From: Actinoplanes sp. M2I2
GTDB taxonomy: Bacteria > Actinomycetota > Actinomycetes > Mycobacteriales > Micromonosporaceae
NCBI RefSeq assembly: GCF_023544445.1
Contig: NZ_JALPVJ010000011.1
Location: forward strand, 186,001-250,000
Reading direction: 5' to 3'
Length of the DNA: 64,000 nucleotides
Shown: piece by piece, positions 40,944 through 48,965 of the stretch
Numbering within the stretch: position 1 is the stretch's first letter
Layout of the letters: the number at the start of each line of letters is the position of its first letter
Notes under the pieces: generated by a model
Databases searched by the model: none
What the model saw: only the letters and a program-made list of their open reading frames with translations
What the model was told of the DNA's origin: nothing
Made by a program: the position numbers and the translations under genes

Positions 40944-42488
40944 GTGCCGAGACCCCCCGCCAGCGCCGGTCCCGGCCGGACCCGCGACGACCTCTCGGTG
41001 CTCCGGCCCGACCTCCTCGCGCGGTACGACGCCGAGCTTGCGGGAGCACGGGCGTCGATCCTGGGCCGGCTGCTCGGCGCGGTCGACCGCGAGCCCCTGC
41101 CCGGCCTGACCGAGCGTCACGCCGGTGCGGCCACCTTCGCGATCGCCGGCGCCGGCCCCGTGACCGTGCGCTATCCGGTCGAGGCCGCGCAACCCTTCGC
41201 CATCGCCCGGGCCGGGCTCGCCGCCGAGGCCGGGGAGCGCCGGTCGATCGTGGACCCGGCCGAGCTCGTACGGCTGCTCTGGGGAGACGTCGCCCTGGCC
41301 GGGGAGGTCGACAACAGCGTCGCCAACCTGGCCCTGGCCCGCGCCGACCGGCCCGCCGACCAGCTGCCCGAGGCGGGTGACCCCGACGCGCTCGGGCGCA
41401 TCGAGCAACTCGTCACCGACGGCCACCCGCTGCACCCATGCTGCCGCACCCGCGGCGGCATGACCGTCGCCGACGTCCTCGCGTACGCCCCCGAACACTC
41501 CCCCGTCCTGCGGCTGCGACGGCTGCGCGTGCCGCCGGACCGCTGGTACGGCACCGCCCCGCCGACCCTGTACGCCCACCCGTGGCAGGCCGACCGGCTC
41601 GCCGGGCGTTACCCGTGGCTCACCGCCGACGGCGAGTCCGATCCGGTACGCCCGTTGATGTCACTTCGTACCGTCGCGCCCGTGAACGGTGGCCCGCACC
41701 TCAAGACCGCGGTCGACGTACGGATGACCAGCGCCGTCCGGACCGTGTCCCCGGCCGCCGTGCACAACGGCCCGGTGCTGTCCCGCCTGCTGCGCCGCCT
41801 CCTGGCCGACCAGCCGATCGACCTGCTGGCCGAGATCGCCGCCGGGGCGGTCGTCGTCGACGGCGTCCCGCAACGCCACCTGGCCCACGTCGTCCGCGAG
41901 GCCCCACAGCTGGGAGCGGGTGAGCTGGCCGTCCCGCTGGCCGCCTTCGGCGCGTCCCCGGCCCTGCAGGCGAGGGTCCAGGACCCGTACGCGTGGCTGG
42001 CCCGGCTGTCCGAGGTGTTCTTCGCCCCGATCACCCGGGTCCTCGCCCGCGGCGTCGCGCTCGAGGCCCACGGCCAGAACACGCTGGTCGTACTCCGGGA
42101 CGACCGCCCGGCCCGGATGCTCTACCGCGACCTCGGCGGGGTGCGGGTCAGCCCGGCCCGGCTGCGCGCCGCCGGCCTCGAACCCCCCGCCCTGCACGGC
42201 GACCTGCCCAGCGACGACCCGGCCGAGCTGCGGGCCAAGCTGTCGGCCGCCGCGTTCGGCACCGTCGCGGCCGAACTGATCGCCACGTTCGCCCGTACCC
42301 GCAACGCCGACCCCGACCGCATGTGGGGCATCGTCGCCCGGGCGGTCCGGGCCACCGGCACCGAGGACGCCCCGCACCTGCTCCGCGACCCCCTCCCGGT
42401 CAAGGCCACCACCGCGATGCGGCTGGCCGCCGACCCGCTCGACGACCGATGGGCCCTGCTCCCCAACCCGATGGCGGCACACGCATGA
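40944..42488 (+). CDS. NIS siderophore synthetase (IucA/IucC family), first copy
   Basis: The GTG at 40944, about ten bases after GGAGA, gives 514 residues. Conserved elements are GHPLHPCCRTRGGM (nucleotide and substrate loop; the usual Lys of HPxxKxRxG is Arg), TAVDVRMTSAVRTVSP, VALEAHGQNTLV and YRDLGG. These enzymes use ATP to join citrate or another carboxylate to an amine or alcohol. At 514 residues it is shorter than typical IucA (about 570). It is the first gene of a three-gene operon with overlapping ends. Confidence 0.88.
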   Translation: MPRPPASAGPGRTRDDLSVLRPDLLARYDAELAGARASILGRLLGAVDREPLPGLTERHAGAATFAIAGAGPVTVRYPVEAAQPFAIARAGLAAEAGERRSIVDPAELVRLLWGDVALAGEVDNSVANLALARADRPADQLPEAGDPDALGRIEQLVTDGHPLHPCCRTRGGMTVADVLAYAPEHSPVLRLRRLRVPPDRWYGTAPPTLYAHPWQADRLAGRYPWLTADGESDPVRPLMSLRTVAPVNGGPHLKTAVDVRMTSAVRTVSPAAVHNGPVLSRLLRRLLADQPIDLLAEIAAGAVVVDGVPQRHLAHVVREAPQLGAGELAVPLAAFGASPALQARVQDPYAWLARLSEVFFAPITRVLARGVALEAHGQNTLVVLRDDRPARMLYRDLGGVRVSPARLRAAGLEPPALHGDLPSDDPAELRAKLSAAAFGTVAAELIATFARTRNADPDRMWGIVARAVRATGTEDAPHLLRDPLPVKATTAMRLAADPLDDRWALLPNPMAAHA

Positions 42489-43969
42489 ACAAGACGCTGC
42501 GACCCGAACGCATCGCGCACACCGAGGCCGCCCTGGCCGTCCACGCCCCCGGCCTGGTGCCCGGCTTCCTCGCGGCGCTGCCCGAGGCGGCCGACACCGT
42601 CGGGCGGCGGCTGCGCGGAGCGCTCGTCCGGGAAGGGTTGCGCGACATGGGCCCGGGCCCGGCACACGGCTTCGGGCGCGTCGAATACGCCTCGGCCGGC
42701 GTCGGCGACCCGGTCGAGCTGCTCGGCGACATCGACGCCCCCGGCTTCGCGGCCGAACTGCGCAACGCGGTGATGAACCTGGCCATCGCGATGGCCCGCC
42801 CCCGCCCCGCGGTCGCCGACGACCCGGACGAGCAGGCGATCGGCCTGGAACGGCTGGCGGTGGCCGGGCACAACCTGCACCCCTGCGGGCGCACCCGGCT
42901 GGGCTGGGACACCGGCGACGTGCTGGCCCACGACCTGGAGACCGACCGGACCCGGGTCGGCTTCGTGGCCGTACGCTCCGCCCTGCTGATCGGCGACGAC
43001 GTGTTCCCCGAGGTGGCCAAGCCGGCCGGGTACGCGGTCCAGCCCGTGCACGCCTGGCAGCGCGACAACGTGCTCCCCGACCGCTACGGCGACCTGCTCC
43101 GCGACGGCACGATCAGGATCCTCGACGAGGAACGCGACGCCATCCCGACCGCGGCCCTGCGCACCCTGCTGCTGCCCGGCACCGGGCAGTACCTGAAGGT
43201 CTCGCTCGACATCCAGGTCACCTCGACCCGGCGCAGCATCAGCATCGCCAGCACCCGCAACGGCCCGGCCGTCTCCACGCTGCTGCACCGGCTCACCGCC
43301 GGCGAGGACAACCTGATCCTGATGGCCGAGACCGCGGGCGCCGCCGTGCCCGTCGGCTCCGGCCGCGACCTCTCCGCGATCCGCCGTGACGGCCTCACCG
43401 GGCGCCTGCGTCCCGGCGAGCGGGCCGTTCCCGGCGGCGCGCTGCCCCTGCTCCTCGACGAGCTGGTCACCGGCGACCCGGGGGACTGGCTCCGGTCGTA
43501 CGCGGAACTGGTCGTGCCCCCGCTGCTGCGGCTCACCGCCCAGGGCGTCGCGCTCGAGGCGCACCTGCAGAACTGCCTGCCCACCTTCGTCGGCGGCCGC
43601 CCGCACCGGCTGGCCCTGCGCGACTTCGCCGGCCTGCGCCTGCACCGGCCGCGCCTGGCCGCCGCCGGCCACGAGATCGACCTGTGGCCCGGCTCGGTGG
43701 TCGGCACCGACGACCTCGACGTGTTCCGCGCCAAGATCGGCTACACCCTGTTCCAGGCCCACCTCGGCGAGATCGTCCTGCGCCTGAACCTCGACGAGGA
43801 CCGCGCCTGGCGCATCATCCGGGCGGTCGTCGACGAACACGCCACCCCCGACGACCACGCCGCCTTCACCGCGCCCACCGTGCCGCACAAGGCGCTCGTG
43901 CGCATGCGGCTCGCCGGCGACGGCGACATCTACGTCCCGGTGCGGAACCCGCTGCATGCGCCCACCTGA
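42485..43969 (+). CDS. NIS siderophore synthetase (IucA/IucC family), second copy
   Basis: The ATG at 42485 overlaps the previous stop by four bases and gives 494 residues. It has GHNLHPCGRTRLGWDTG, VSLDIQVTSTRRSISIASTR, NGPAVSTLLHRL, VALEAHLQNCLP and LRDFAG, all family landmarks. It is clearly a homologue of the first synthetase but well diverged, so the two probably catalyse successive condensations. The end overlaps the decarboxylase gene by 14 bases. Confidence 0.88.
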   Translation: MNKTLRPERIAHTEAALAVHAPGLVPGFLAALPEAADTVGRRLRGALVREGLRDMGPGPAHGFGRVEYASAGVGDPVELLGDIDAPGFAAELRNAVMNLAIAMARPRPAVADDPDEQAIGLERLAVAGHNLHPCGRTRLGWDTGDVLAHDLETDRTRVGFVAVRSALLIGDDVFPEVAKPAGYAVQPVHAWQRDNVLPDRYGDLLRDGTIRILDEERDAIPTAALRTLLLPGTGQYLKVSLDIQVTSTRRSISIASTRNGPAVSTLLHRLTAGEDNLILMAETAGAAVPVGSGRDLSAIRRDGLTGRLRPGERAVPGGALPLLLDELVTGDPGDWLRSYAELVVPPLLRLTAQGVALEAHLQNCLPTFVGGRPHRLALRDFAGLRLHRPRLAAAGHEIDLWPGSVVGTDDLDVFRAKIGYTLFQAHLGEIVLRLNLDEDRAWRIIRAVVDEHATPDDHAAFTAPTVPHKALVRMRLAGDGDIYVPVRNPLHAPT

Positions 43970-45071
43970 ACACGTCGTCCGGGCCCTGCTCGACCTGCCC
44001 GGCCCGGCCTGCGCCTACGTCTACGACACGGCCACCCTGCGCGCCCGGGTGGCGGCGGTCCGGCAGAGCCTGCCGGTGCCGGCTTCCCTGCTGTACGCGG
44101 TGAAGGCCAACGGCCACCCGGCGGTGCTCGACACCCTGGCCCGCGAGTGCGACGGCCTGGAAGTGGCCTCCGGAGGAGAACTGGCCCTGGCGTTACGGGC
44201 CGGGGCACGGCGCATCGTCTTCGGCGGCCCGGCCAAGACCGACGCCGAGCTGACCGCCGCCCTCGACGCCGGCGCGCAGATCAACGCCGAAAGCGTCCAC
44301 GAACTGCACCGCATCGCCGCCCTGCGCCCCGGCGCCGAGGTGGTGCTGCGGGTCAACCGGGCCGGCGCCGCCCTGACCGGCAGCCACAGCATGACCGGCA
44401 CCCCCACCCCGTTCGGCGTCGACGAGACCCAGCTGCCGGCGGCCCTGGCCGTCCCCGGCGTCCGGATCATCGGCTTCCACCTGCACGCCGTCTCCAACAA
44501 CCTGGACGGCCACGCGCACGCCGCCTTCGTCCGCGACGCGCTCAGCTGGTCCCAGGCCACCGGCATCCACCCGCGCGTGGTCAACGTGGGCGGCGGCTTC
44601 GGCGTCGACTACCTCTCCGACACCGCCATGGACCTCGACCCGCTCCGGTCCATCACCGTCCCGCGAGGCATCGACCTGATCTTCGAACCCGGCCGCTACC
44701 TGGCCGCCGACGCCGGCTGGTACGCCGCCTCGGTGATCGACGTCAAGACCACCCACGGCCGTACGTTCGCGGTCCTGCGCGGCGGCACCCACCATTTCCG
44801 GCTGCCCGCCGCGTGGGGCTACGACCACCCGTTCACCGTGCTCCCGGTCGACGACTGGCCCCACCCGTACCCCCGCCCGTCGGCCACCGACACCGACATC
44901 GACGCCGTCGGCGAACTCTGCACCCCGCGAGACGTCCTGTGCCGGGGCCGGCACGTCACCCAGATCCGCGCGGGCGACCTGCTCGTCTTCGGCCGCACCG
45001 GCGCCTACGGCTGGGACATCTCCCACCACGACTTCCTGCGCCACGACCCGCCGGTGTTCCGCATCCTGTAG
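43956..45071 (+). CDS. PLP-dependent decarboxylase (fold III, ornithine/diaminopimelate decarboxylase-like)
   Basis: The 371-residue protein has PLP Lys50 in LLYAVKANGHP, FHLHAVSNN, the phosphate loop NVGGGFG, FEPGRYLAADAGW and a C-terminal GELCTPRDVL that supplies the active-site cysteine and acid. It belongs with LysA/SpeC-like decarboxylases. In staphyloferrin B biosynthesis the decarboxylase SbnH works with NIS synthetases on a citryl-diaminopropionate intermediate, so a similar precursor- or intermediate-decarboxylating role is likely. It overlaps the second synthetase gene. Confidence 0.87.
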   Translation: MRPPEHVVRALLDLPGPACAYVYDTATLRARVAAVRQSLPVPASLLYAVKANGHPAVLDTLARECDGLEVASGGELALALRAGARRIVFGGPAKTDAELTAALDAGAQINAESVHELHRIAALRPGAEVVLRVNRAGAALTGSHSMTGTPTPFGVDETQLPAALAVPGVRIIGFHLHAVSNNLDGHAHAAFVRDALSWSQATGIHPRVVNVGGGFGVDYLSDTAMDLDPLRSITVPRGIDLIFEPGRYLAADAGWYAASVIDVKTTHGRTFAVLRGGTHHFRLPAAWGYDHPFTVLPVDDWPHPYPRPSATDTDIDAVGELCTPRDVLCRGRHVTQIRAGDLLVFGRTGAYGWDISHHDFLRHDPPVFRIL

Positions 45072-45092
45072 GGCCTCTGAACGCGTGGCGCT

Positions 45093-45098
45093 TAGGGT
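45093..45098 (+). promoter_or_regulatory. -10 element of a leaderless poly-Cys upstream ORF
   Basis: TAGGGT is followed by exactly seven bases and then the ATG at 45106, so the transcript should begin at or next to that ATG. It lies 22 bases after the decarboxylase stop, which marks a new transcription unit. Confidence 0.5.
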
Positions 45099-45105
45099 GT
45101 GCCTC

Positions 45106-45156
45106 ATGACTTTCCTCTGCTGCTGCGCCGCTGCCGGGCGAACCCGCCGCTCCTGA
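45106..45156 (+). CDS. Leaderless 16-residue upstream ORF with three consecutive Cys codons
   Basis: The ORF reads MTFLCCCAAAGRTRRS and stops at 45154-45156. Three TGC codons at positions 5-7 recall the poly-cysteine leaderless ORFs known as cysteine-responsive attenuators in mycobacteria. A perfect 8-base inverted repeat spans the stop codon. The next gene, a GNAT enzyme, starts 96 bases later. Translation is not proven, but promoter geometry, cysteine run and hairpin together make it credible. Confidence 0.5.
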   Translation: MTFLCCCAAAGRTRRS

Positions 45157-45162
45157 GCGGCG
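45145..45162 (+). promoter_or_regulatory. Hairpin over the stop codon of the poly-Cys ORF
   Basis: CGCCGCTC, a CT spacer and GAGCGGCG form a compact stem (effectively seven pairs with a four-base loop) across the uORF stop codon. A ribosome stalled at the Cys codons would leave it free to form, while a terminating ribosome would melt it. This fits an attenuator switch, but alternative folds were not computed. Confidence 0.4.
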
Positions 45163-45252
45163 AGCAACCTCCGCATTGCTCCGCCGCTTCCAACGTCTCC
45201 GGCCCCTACGTGTCACGTATCGGCCTTCGTCGTTCTGAAACGGAGCACCCGC

Positions 45253-45771
45253 ATGCCCGAACAGTCCCGCATCGTCGAGCCGTCGCAGCAGATCCGGCCG
45301 CTGACACCGGCCGACCTGGAAGCTGTCGTCGACCTGTCTCTCCTGGCCTGGGAGCCGGTCTTCGTCTCGTTCGAGAGAATTCTCGGATCCGCGATCTTCA
45401 ACCGGTTGTACCGCCCGGACTGGCGGGCAGCGCAAGCCACCGCCGTCCGGAAGACCTGCCTCGCCCCCGACGCCGAATCTTTCGTCCTGGCCACCGGCGA
45501 CAGCACCCCGGTGGGCTTCGTCGTTCTCCAGCAGGACCGGGACGAGTCCCTGGGAGTGATCGAGATGATCGCCGTGCACCCGGAGCACCAGCGTCGTGGC
45601 CACGGCCGAGCCCTGATGGAGTTCGCCATCCACCGGCTCCGCGATCAGGGGCTCAAGCTCCTCAATGTCGGAACAGGTGGCGATCCCGGGCATGCGCCCG
45701 CGCGCGCCCTCTATGAAGCAGTCGGGTTCACCGGACTGCCGCTCGTGAACTACTACCTGGCGACCGAGTAG
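45253..45771 (+). CDS. GNAT family N-acetyltransferase
   Basis: The 172-residue protein has acetyl-CoA motif A in IEMIAVHPEHQRRGHGRALM and a C-terminal NVGTGGDPGHAPARALYEAV followed by GFTGLPLVNYYLATE. This layout is common in actinobacterial GNAT enzymes of unknown acceptor. GGAG lies eight bases before the ATG at 45253. It is the only gene between the poly-Cys leader and a strong terminator hairpin, so any leader control would act on it. Confidence 0.85.
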   Translation: MPEQSRIVEPSQQIRPLTPADLEAVVDLSLLAWEPVFVSFERILGSAIFNRLYRPDWRAAQATAVRKTCLAPDAESFVLATGDSTPVGFVVLQQDRDESLGVIEMIAVHPEHQRRGHGRALMEFAIHRLRDQGLKLLNVGTGGDPGHAPARALYEAVGFTGLPLVNYYLATE

Positions 45772-45782
45772 CGCAGAACAAA

Positions 45783-45833
45783 CCGCGGCTGGGCCTGGCC
45801 CGTGCGTTCTCGCGCGGGCAGGCTCAGTCGCGG
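45783..45833 (+). terminator. Long GC-rich terminator hairpin
   Basis: CCGCGGCTGGGCCTGGCCCG pairs with CGGGCAGGCTCAGTCGCGG through a TTCT apical loop, with one bulge and a few G-U pairs. There is no T-tract, as is usual for actinobacteria. It begins 12 bases after the GNAT stop. Confidence 0.65.
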
Positions 45834-45967
45834 TCCCGCCCGGCCATGCTGCGGCTCCCTCAGGCCGGCCCCCACCTCGCCGGGCAGCGGACACCCGGCC
45901 GTGCTCGTCCCCCGTAGCCTCCAGCTGGGGAAGTTCGACGTCGGCGGCCTCCAGGGAGCGGTGAGAT

Positions 45968-46300
45968 ATGCGTCAGCGGTGGTTGCGCGTCTTCGGCCTC
46001 GGTGCTGCTGCGAGTCTCTTGGGAGGGGCGGCCGGCTGTTCCGCCGACGAGCGTGAAGCCGTTGCCTCGGCCAAGTGCTCCGTGCCGGTGGCCGAGGAGG
46101 CCGGTTTCGACGACTGGTTCGACAAGCGAGACACGACGGTGACGGGTCTCGGTGAGGGCCGGTACCGCGTCACCGGAGTCATGCTGAGCCGGCCCGAGGT
46201 TGCCCGAAGCGTTGATTTCGTGTGTGAGGTCGCCCCGGACCCGAGCGACCAGCTCCGGGGCTTCAAGGTGACCCTCCTGGAAGTGACACCAATCAACTGA
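45968..46300 (+). CDS. Small putative lipoprotein
   Basis: The 110-residue protein has a basic N-terminus, a hydrophobic stretch and a lipobox-like SLLGGAAGC with Cys24 as the likely lipidated residue. The -3 position is Ala rather than Leu, so the lipobox is weak. The mature part contains two further cysteines (AKCSVPV and DFVCEVAP) that could form a disulfide. It should sit on the outer face of the membrane. No family is recognised. Confidence 0.65.
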   Translation: MRQRWLRVFGLGAAASLLGGAAGCSADEREAVASAKCSVPVAEEAGFDDWFDKRDTTVTGLGEGRYRVTGVMLSRPEVARSVDFVCEVAPDPSDQLRGFKVTLLEVTPIN

Positions 46301-46397
46301 CGCCCGAGAGCCCAAGTCGAAACAGGGCTTCTTGACGGGGAGTGGCCCATGGCTGGACCGTCGATCTGACGACCGGCAACGAACGACGTGGGGAGGC

Positions 46398-46568
46398 ATG
46401 GTGATTCAGCGCTCGCGGCAACAACGAGGCCGGTGCCCCGTCTGCCGGCGTGTCGTGGCCCTTACCGCCGACGGGAAGGCCACGCGGCACAACAGCACCA
46501 TCCGGGCCTACGTACCGCCTGAGGAATGCCCAGGCGGCGGACAGCGAACGGAAGCCGCGGGTCCATGA
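46398..46568 (+). CDS. Small zinc-ribbon-like protein
   Basis: The 56-residue protein starts at an ATG preceded by GGGAGG and contains RCPVCRRVVALTADGKATRH followed by ECPGGG. The CPVC pair with a later His and Cys could bind zinc. Similar short proteins occur in actinomycetes and their phages and have no known role. The size matches a single zinc-binding knuckle. The gene stands alone. Confidence 0.6.
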   Translation: MVIQRSRQQRGRCPVCRRVVALTADGKATRHNSTIRAYVPPEECPGGGQRTEAAGP

Positions 46569-46655
46569 GTGACGACGGCAGCTGCGGGCCATGTGCTGGT
46601 TCCGCGGCATCGGGACCTCTCCGGCCTGAGAGCCGGGCCGCTCAACGCCGGCTGC

Positions 46656-47732
46656 TCACAGGTGTTCGCGGTCCGTCGGCCGCGTATCGACGAGGCTCAG
46701 GAGCTCGGCGGCGAACTCGGCCGGGCGTTCGACATGTGGTGAGTGGCCGCAGTTGTCGTAGACGATCTCACGGTAGCTGCCACCGCTCGCCGCGTATCGC
46801 TGCAGCACCGCGCGAGTCTGGCCGACCATCGGTTGCGGCGGGCAGGCGTCGGCGCCGGGCCAGTCCGGCACTGCGCCGATCGAGCCCAGGTACGCGCGGT
46901 CGAACAGCGACGTATCCGAGACGATCACGTCCCGCTCGCCGCGTACCCAGACGATCGGCGGCTTCTGGGCGGCGTCGACCAAGGCGTCGGCGACGTTGAA
47001 GTGGTTGGGCGCCATGGCGTTGAGGACACCACGGTCGCCCGGCCCGAAGAACGGCCAGCTGTCAGCCGGCTTGCTGTCGCCCGGGTAGTTGTCCTCGCCG
47101 ATCGCGGTGCTGAGCATCGTCGTGAGCAGAAGCTGCTCGTCGTCGCCGAGCGATGCCGGGTCAGCCACGTACAGGGAGCGCAGCACCGACAGCGGGCTGG
47201 TCCGCGCCTCGTCGCTGCGGTCGGCCGCCTCGATGCGCGCCACGAAGTCGGGGTTGGCGCCGCCGCCCCCGGTGCCGGCGAAGTCCGCGGTCGTCGGCGT
47301 GCCGTCGAGGTCGCGGGTGCCCCCGAACCCGTACGGGCTCAGCGGCGCCTCCAGCAGGACAGAGGCGAACCGGCCCGGGTGGTCGACGAGCATCTGCATG
47401 ACCACGCCGCAACCCATCGAATGCCCGGCCGCCACCACCGGGCCACCGCGCGGGAACAGGACGCGGTCGTCGAGCAGCGCGGCGACGTCGTCGGCGAAGT
47501 CCCGCAGGCCCCGGGTGGCGTCCACCGGCGCCGCCTCGCTGCGGCCGTACCCGCGCAGGTGCGGGGCGACGACCCGGAGGCCGTCCGGGAGCCGGCGGAT
47601 GAGGGGCAACCAGAATTCCGCGGAGGAGCAGTTGCCGTGCACCAGCAGAACCGGCAAGCCGTCGTCCGGCCCGCCGGCAAGCACGTCATAGGTGACGCCG
47701 CGGGCCGGGCGAAGCCACTCGATGTTCTCCAT
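46656..47732 (-). CDS. Alpha/beta-fold hydrolase
   Basis: The ATG at 47732 (MENIEWLRPARG) gives 358 residues. Fold motifs are VLLVHGNCSSAEFW, APHLRGYGRSEAA, the nucleophile elbow VVAAGHSMGCGVVM, VWVRGERDVIVSD with the likely acid, and NCGHSPHVERP with the histidine. An insertion of about 60 residues (a Gly-rich GTGGGGANPDFVARIEAADR region) forms the cap. This longer build is seen in haloperoxidase-like and lipase-like members; the substrate is unknown. Confidence 0.82.
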   Translation of the reverse strand: MENIEWLRPARGVTYDVLAGGPDDGLPVLLVHGNCSSAEFWLPLIRRLPDGLRVVAPHLRGYGRSEAAPVDATRGLRDFADDVAALLDDRVLFPRGGPVVAAGHSMGCGVVMQMLVDHPGRFASVLLEAPLSPYGFGGTRDLDGTPTTADFAGTGGGGANPDFVARIEAADRSDEARTSPLSVLRSLYVADPASLGDDEQLLLTTMLSTAIGEDNYPGDSKPADSWPFFGPGDRGVLNAMAPNHFNVADALVDAAQKPPIVWVRGERDVIVSDTSLFDRAYLGSIGAVPDWPGADACPPQPMVGQTRAVLQRYAASGGSYREIVYDNCGHSPHVERPAEFAAELLSLVDTRPTDREHL

Positions 47733-47820
47733 CGGCCGATCCTGGCACAGGGGCTCAAGCAACCCGTACGGCTCGGAGCAGCCGATGGCGTCCTCGGCGC
47801 ACCACGGATGCCCGGGACCG

Positions 47821-48225
47821 TCACTCAGGCCGAACGTCCTCGTCGATCTTCAAGCGCACGAGATAGCCGGCGAATTCGAGTTCACCACGGTCGGGTGTCC
47901 ACCCGTCCGCGAACCGGATCGCGTCGAGCGTGCCGGAGCCGGGAACGGGACCGAGCACAGTCTCCGCTCCACCGGGCGGCGGAGCATACCGGCAACGCAC
48001 GGCATGGATGGAAGTAACAATCCCCACCGTCGATGTGCCGCCGTCGCCTATGCCTCCATGATGTTCCTCCGCCTTGTCGACGCCACCGGCCGACTCGCTG
48101 CCCAGCACGCTCTCCAGCCATTCGGTGTCCGGGTCTCGCAGCGTCCAGGACACCTCGTCACCTACCGCGAACGGCTCCCCGCAGCACTGCATCTGCCAGT
48201 TGTCCATCCAGACTCTGATCTCCAC
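47821..48225 (-). CDS. DUF6578-like protein
   Basis: The product of about 134 residues begins (V)EIRVWMDNWQMQCCGEPFAV and then GDEVSWTLRD, which resembles proteins I remember as DUF6578; the match is from memory. It ends GELEFAGYLVRLKIDEDV. Function is unknown. Two GTG codons compete as start (48231 and 48225); AAAGG lies nine bases before 48225. A cysteine pair (QCC) near the N-terminus is conserved in my recollection of the family. Confidence 0.6.
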   Translation of the reverse strand: MEIRVWMDNWQMQCCGEPFAVGDEVSWTLRDPDTEWLESVLGSESAGGVDKAEEHHGGIGDGGTSTVGIVTSIHAVRCRYAPPPGGAETVLGPVPGSGTLDAIRFADGWTPDRGELEFAGYLVRLKIDEDVRPE

Positions 48226-48350
48226 CGCCACATACCTTTCTGTTGCCGACAAGGCGCGCACTGTCTCCAGTACCCGTCACCGTGCCGGCGCTGCATCAGT
48301 CGATGACACGTCGGCCGGTCCCGGCCACAGGCTCTCCCCTGATACCAGCC

Positions 48351-48848
48351 TCACAGCACCAGCAGAGTCTCCGCCCAGCGGCGGAAACCGGACTCCGGGG
48401 CGCGCTCGCAGTAGCGCCGGAACTGGTCCTGCACCTGCGCCCGGCGCAGCCCCCCGACCACGACCGGCGGCCGGTACCAGGGCAGATCCGGGCTCCCCGG
48501 CCAGCCCGCCGCCACTGCGGCACCGCCGTCGGCCGGTGACTCCAAGCCGTAGTACACCTCGTCGACCCGCAAGGCCATGGCCGCGCCCAGGCACATCAGG
48601 CAGGGCTCCAGGTTGACCGCGAGCCGCACCGGATGCGGCCGGGCCCGCCACCCGAGCTGCTCGTCGGCCGCGGTCATCGCCAGCAGATCGGCGTGCACCA
48701 GCCGGCGCCCCAGCGAGACGTCCCGGGTGAACGCCCGGGCGATGATCTCGCCGCCCGTCTCCACCACCGCCCCGATCGGCAGCTCTCCGCTGGCCATCCC
48801 GTCCTCGGCGACATCGACAGCGGCCCCGACCAACTCGTCCGGCGTCAT
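48351..48848 (-). CDS. Cytidine/nucleoside deaminase-like protein with HAD in place of HAE
   Basis: The 165-residue protein has the zinc-dependent deaminase layout: GELPIGAVVETGGEIIARAF, then LVHADLLAMTAA, then EPCLMCLGAAMALRVDEVYY. Zinc ligands are His52, Cys83 and Cys86. The catalytic glutamate of the usual HAE motif is replaced by Asp54. It is most like the TadA/guanine-deaminase branch. The Asp may still shuttle protons, or the protein may act differently. It stands alone between DUF6578 and the divergent PadR gene. Confidence 0.8.
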   Translation of the reverse strand: MTPDELVGAAVDVAEDGMASGELPIGAVVETGGEIIARAFTRDVSLGRRLVHADLLAMTAADEQLGWRARPHPVRLAVNLEPCLMCLGAAMALRVDEVYYGLESPADGGAAVAAGWPGSPDLPWYRPPVVVGGLRRAQVQDQFRRYCERAPESGFRRWAETLLVL

Positions 48849-48936
48849 GGGCGCAGGCTACCGACGGTGCCGGCGATTCGGCGCCCGGTTTCTCGCCGGC
48901 GGTGAACCGGGCTCACCGAGCCCCGGCATCTGCCGT

Positions 48937-48957
48937 TATATCTTCGCACCCGATACA
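48937..48957. promoter_or_regulatory. Putative PadR operator overlapping the padR promoter
   Basis: TATATC and GATACA, separated by nine bases, form an inverted repeat with five of six pairs matching. It overlaps a possible -10 (TACATT at 48954-48959) six bases before the GTG start of the PadR gene, so binding would block transcription. Confidence 0.45.
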
Positions 48958-48965
48958 TTGAGGGC

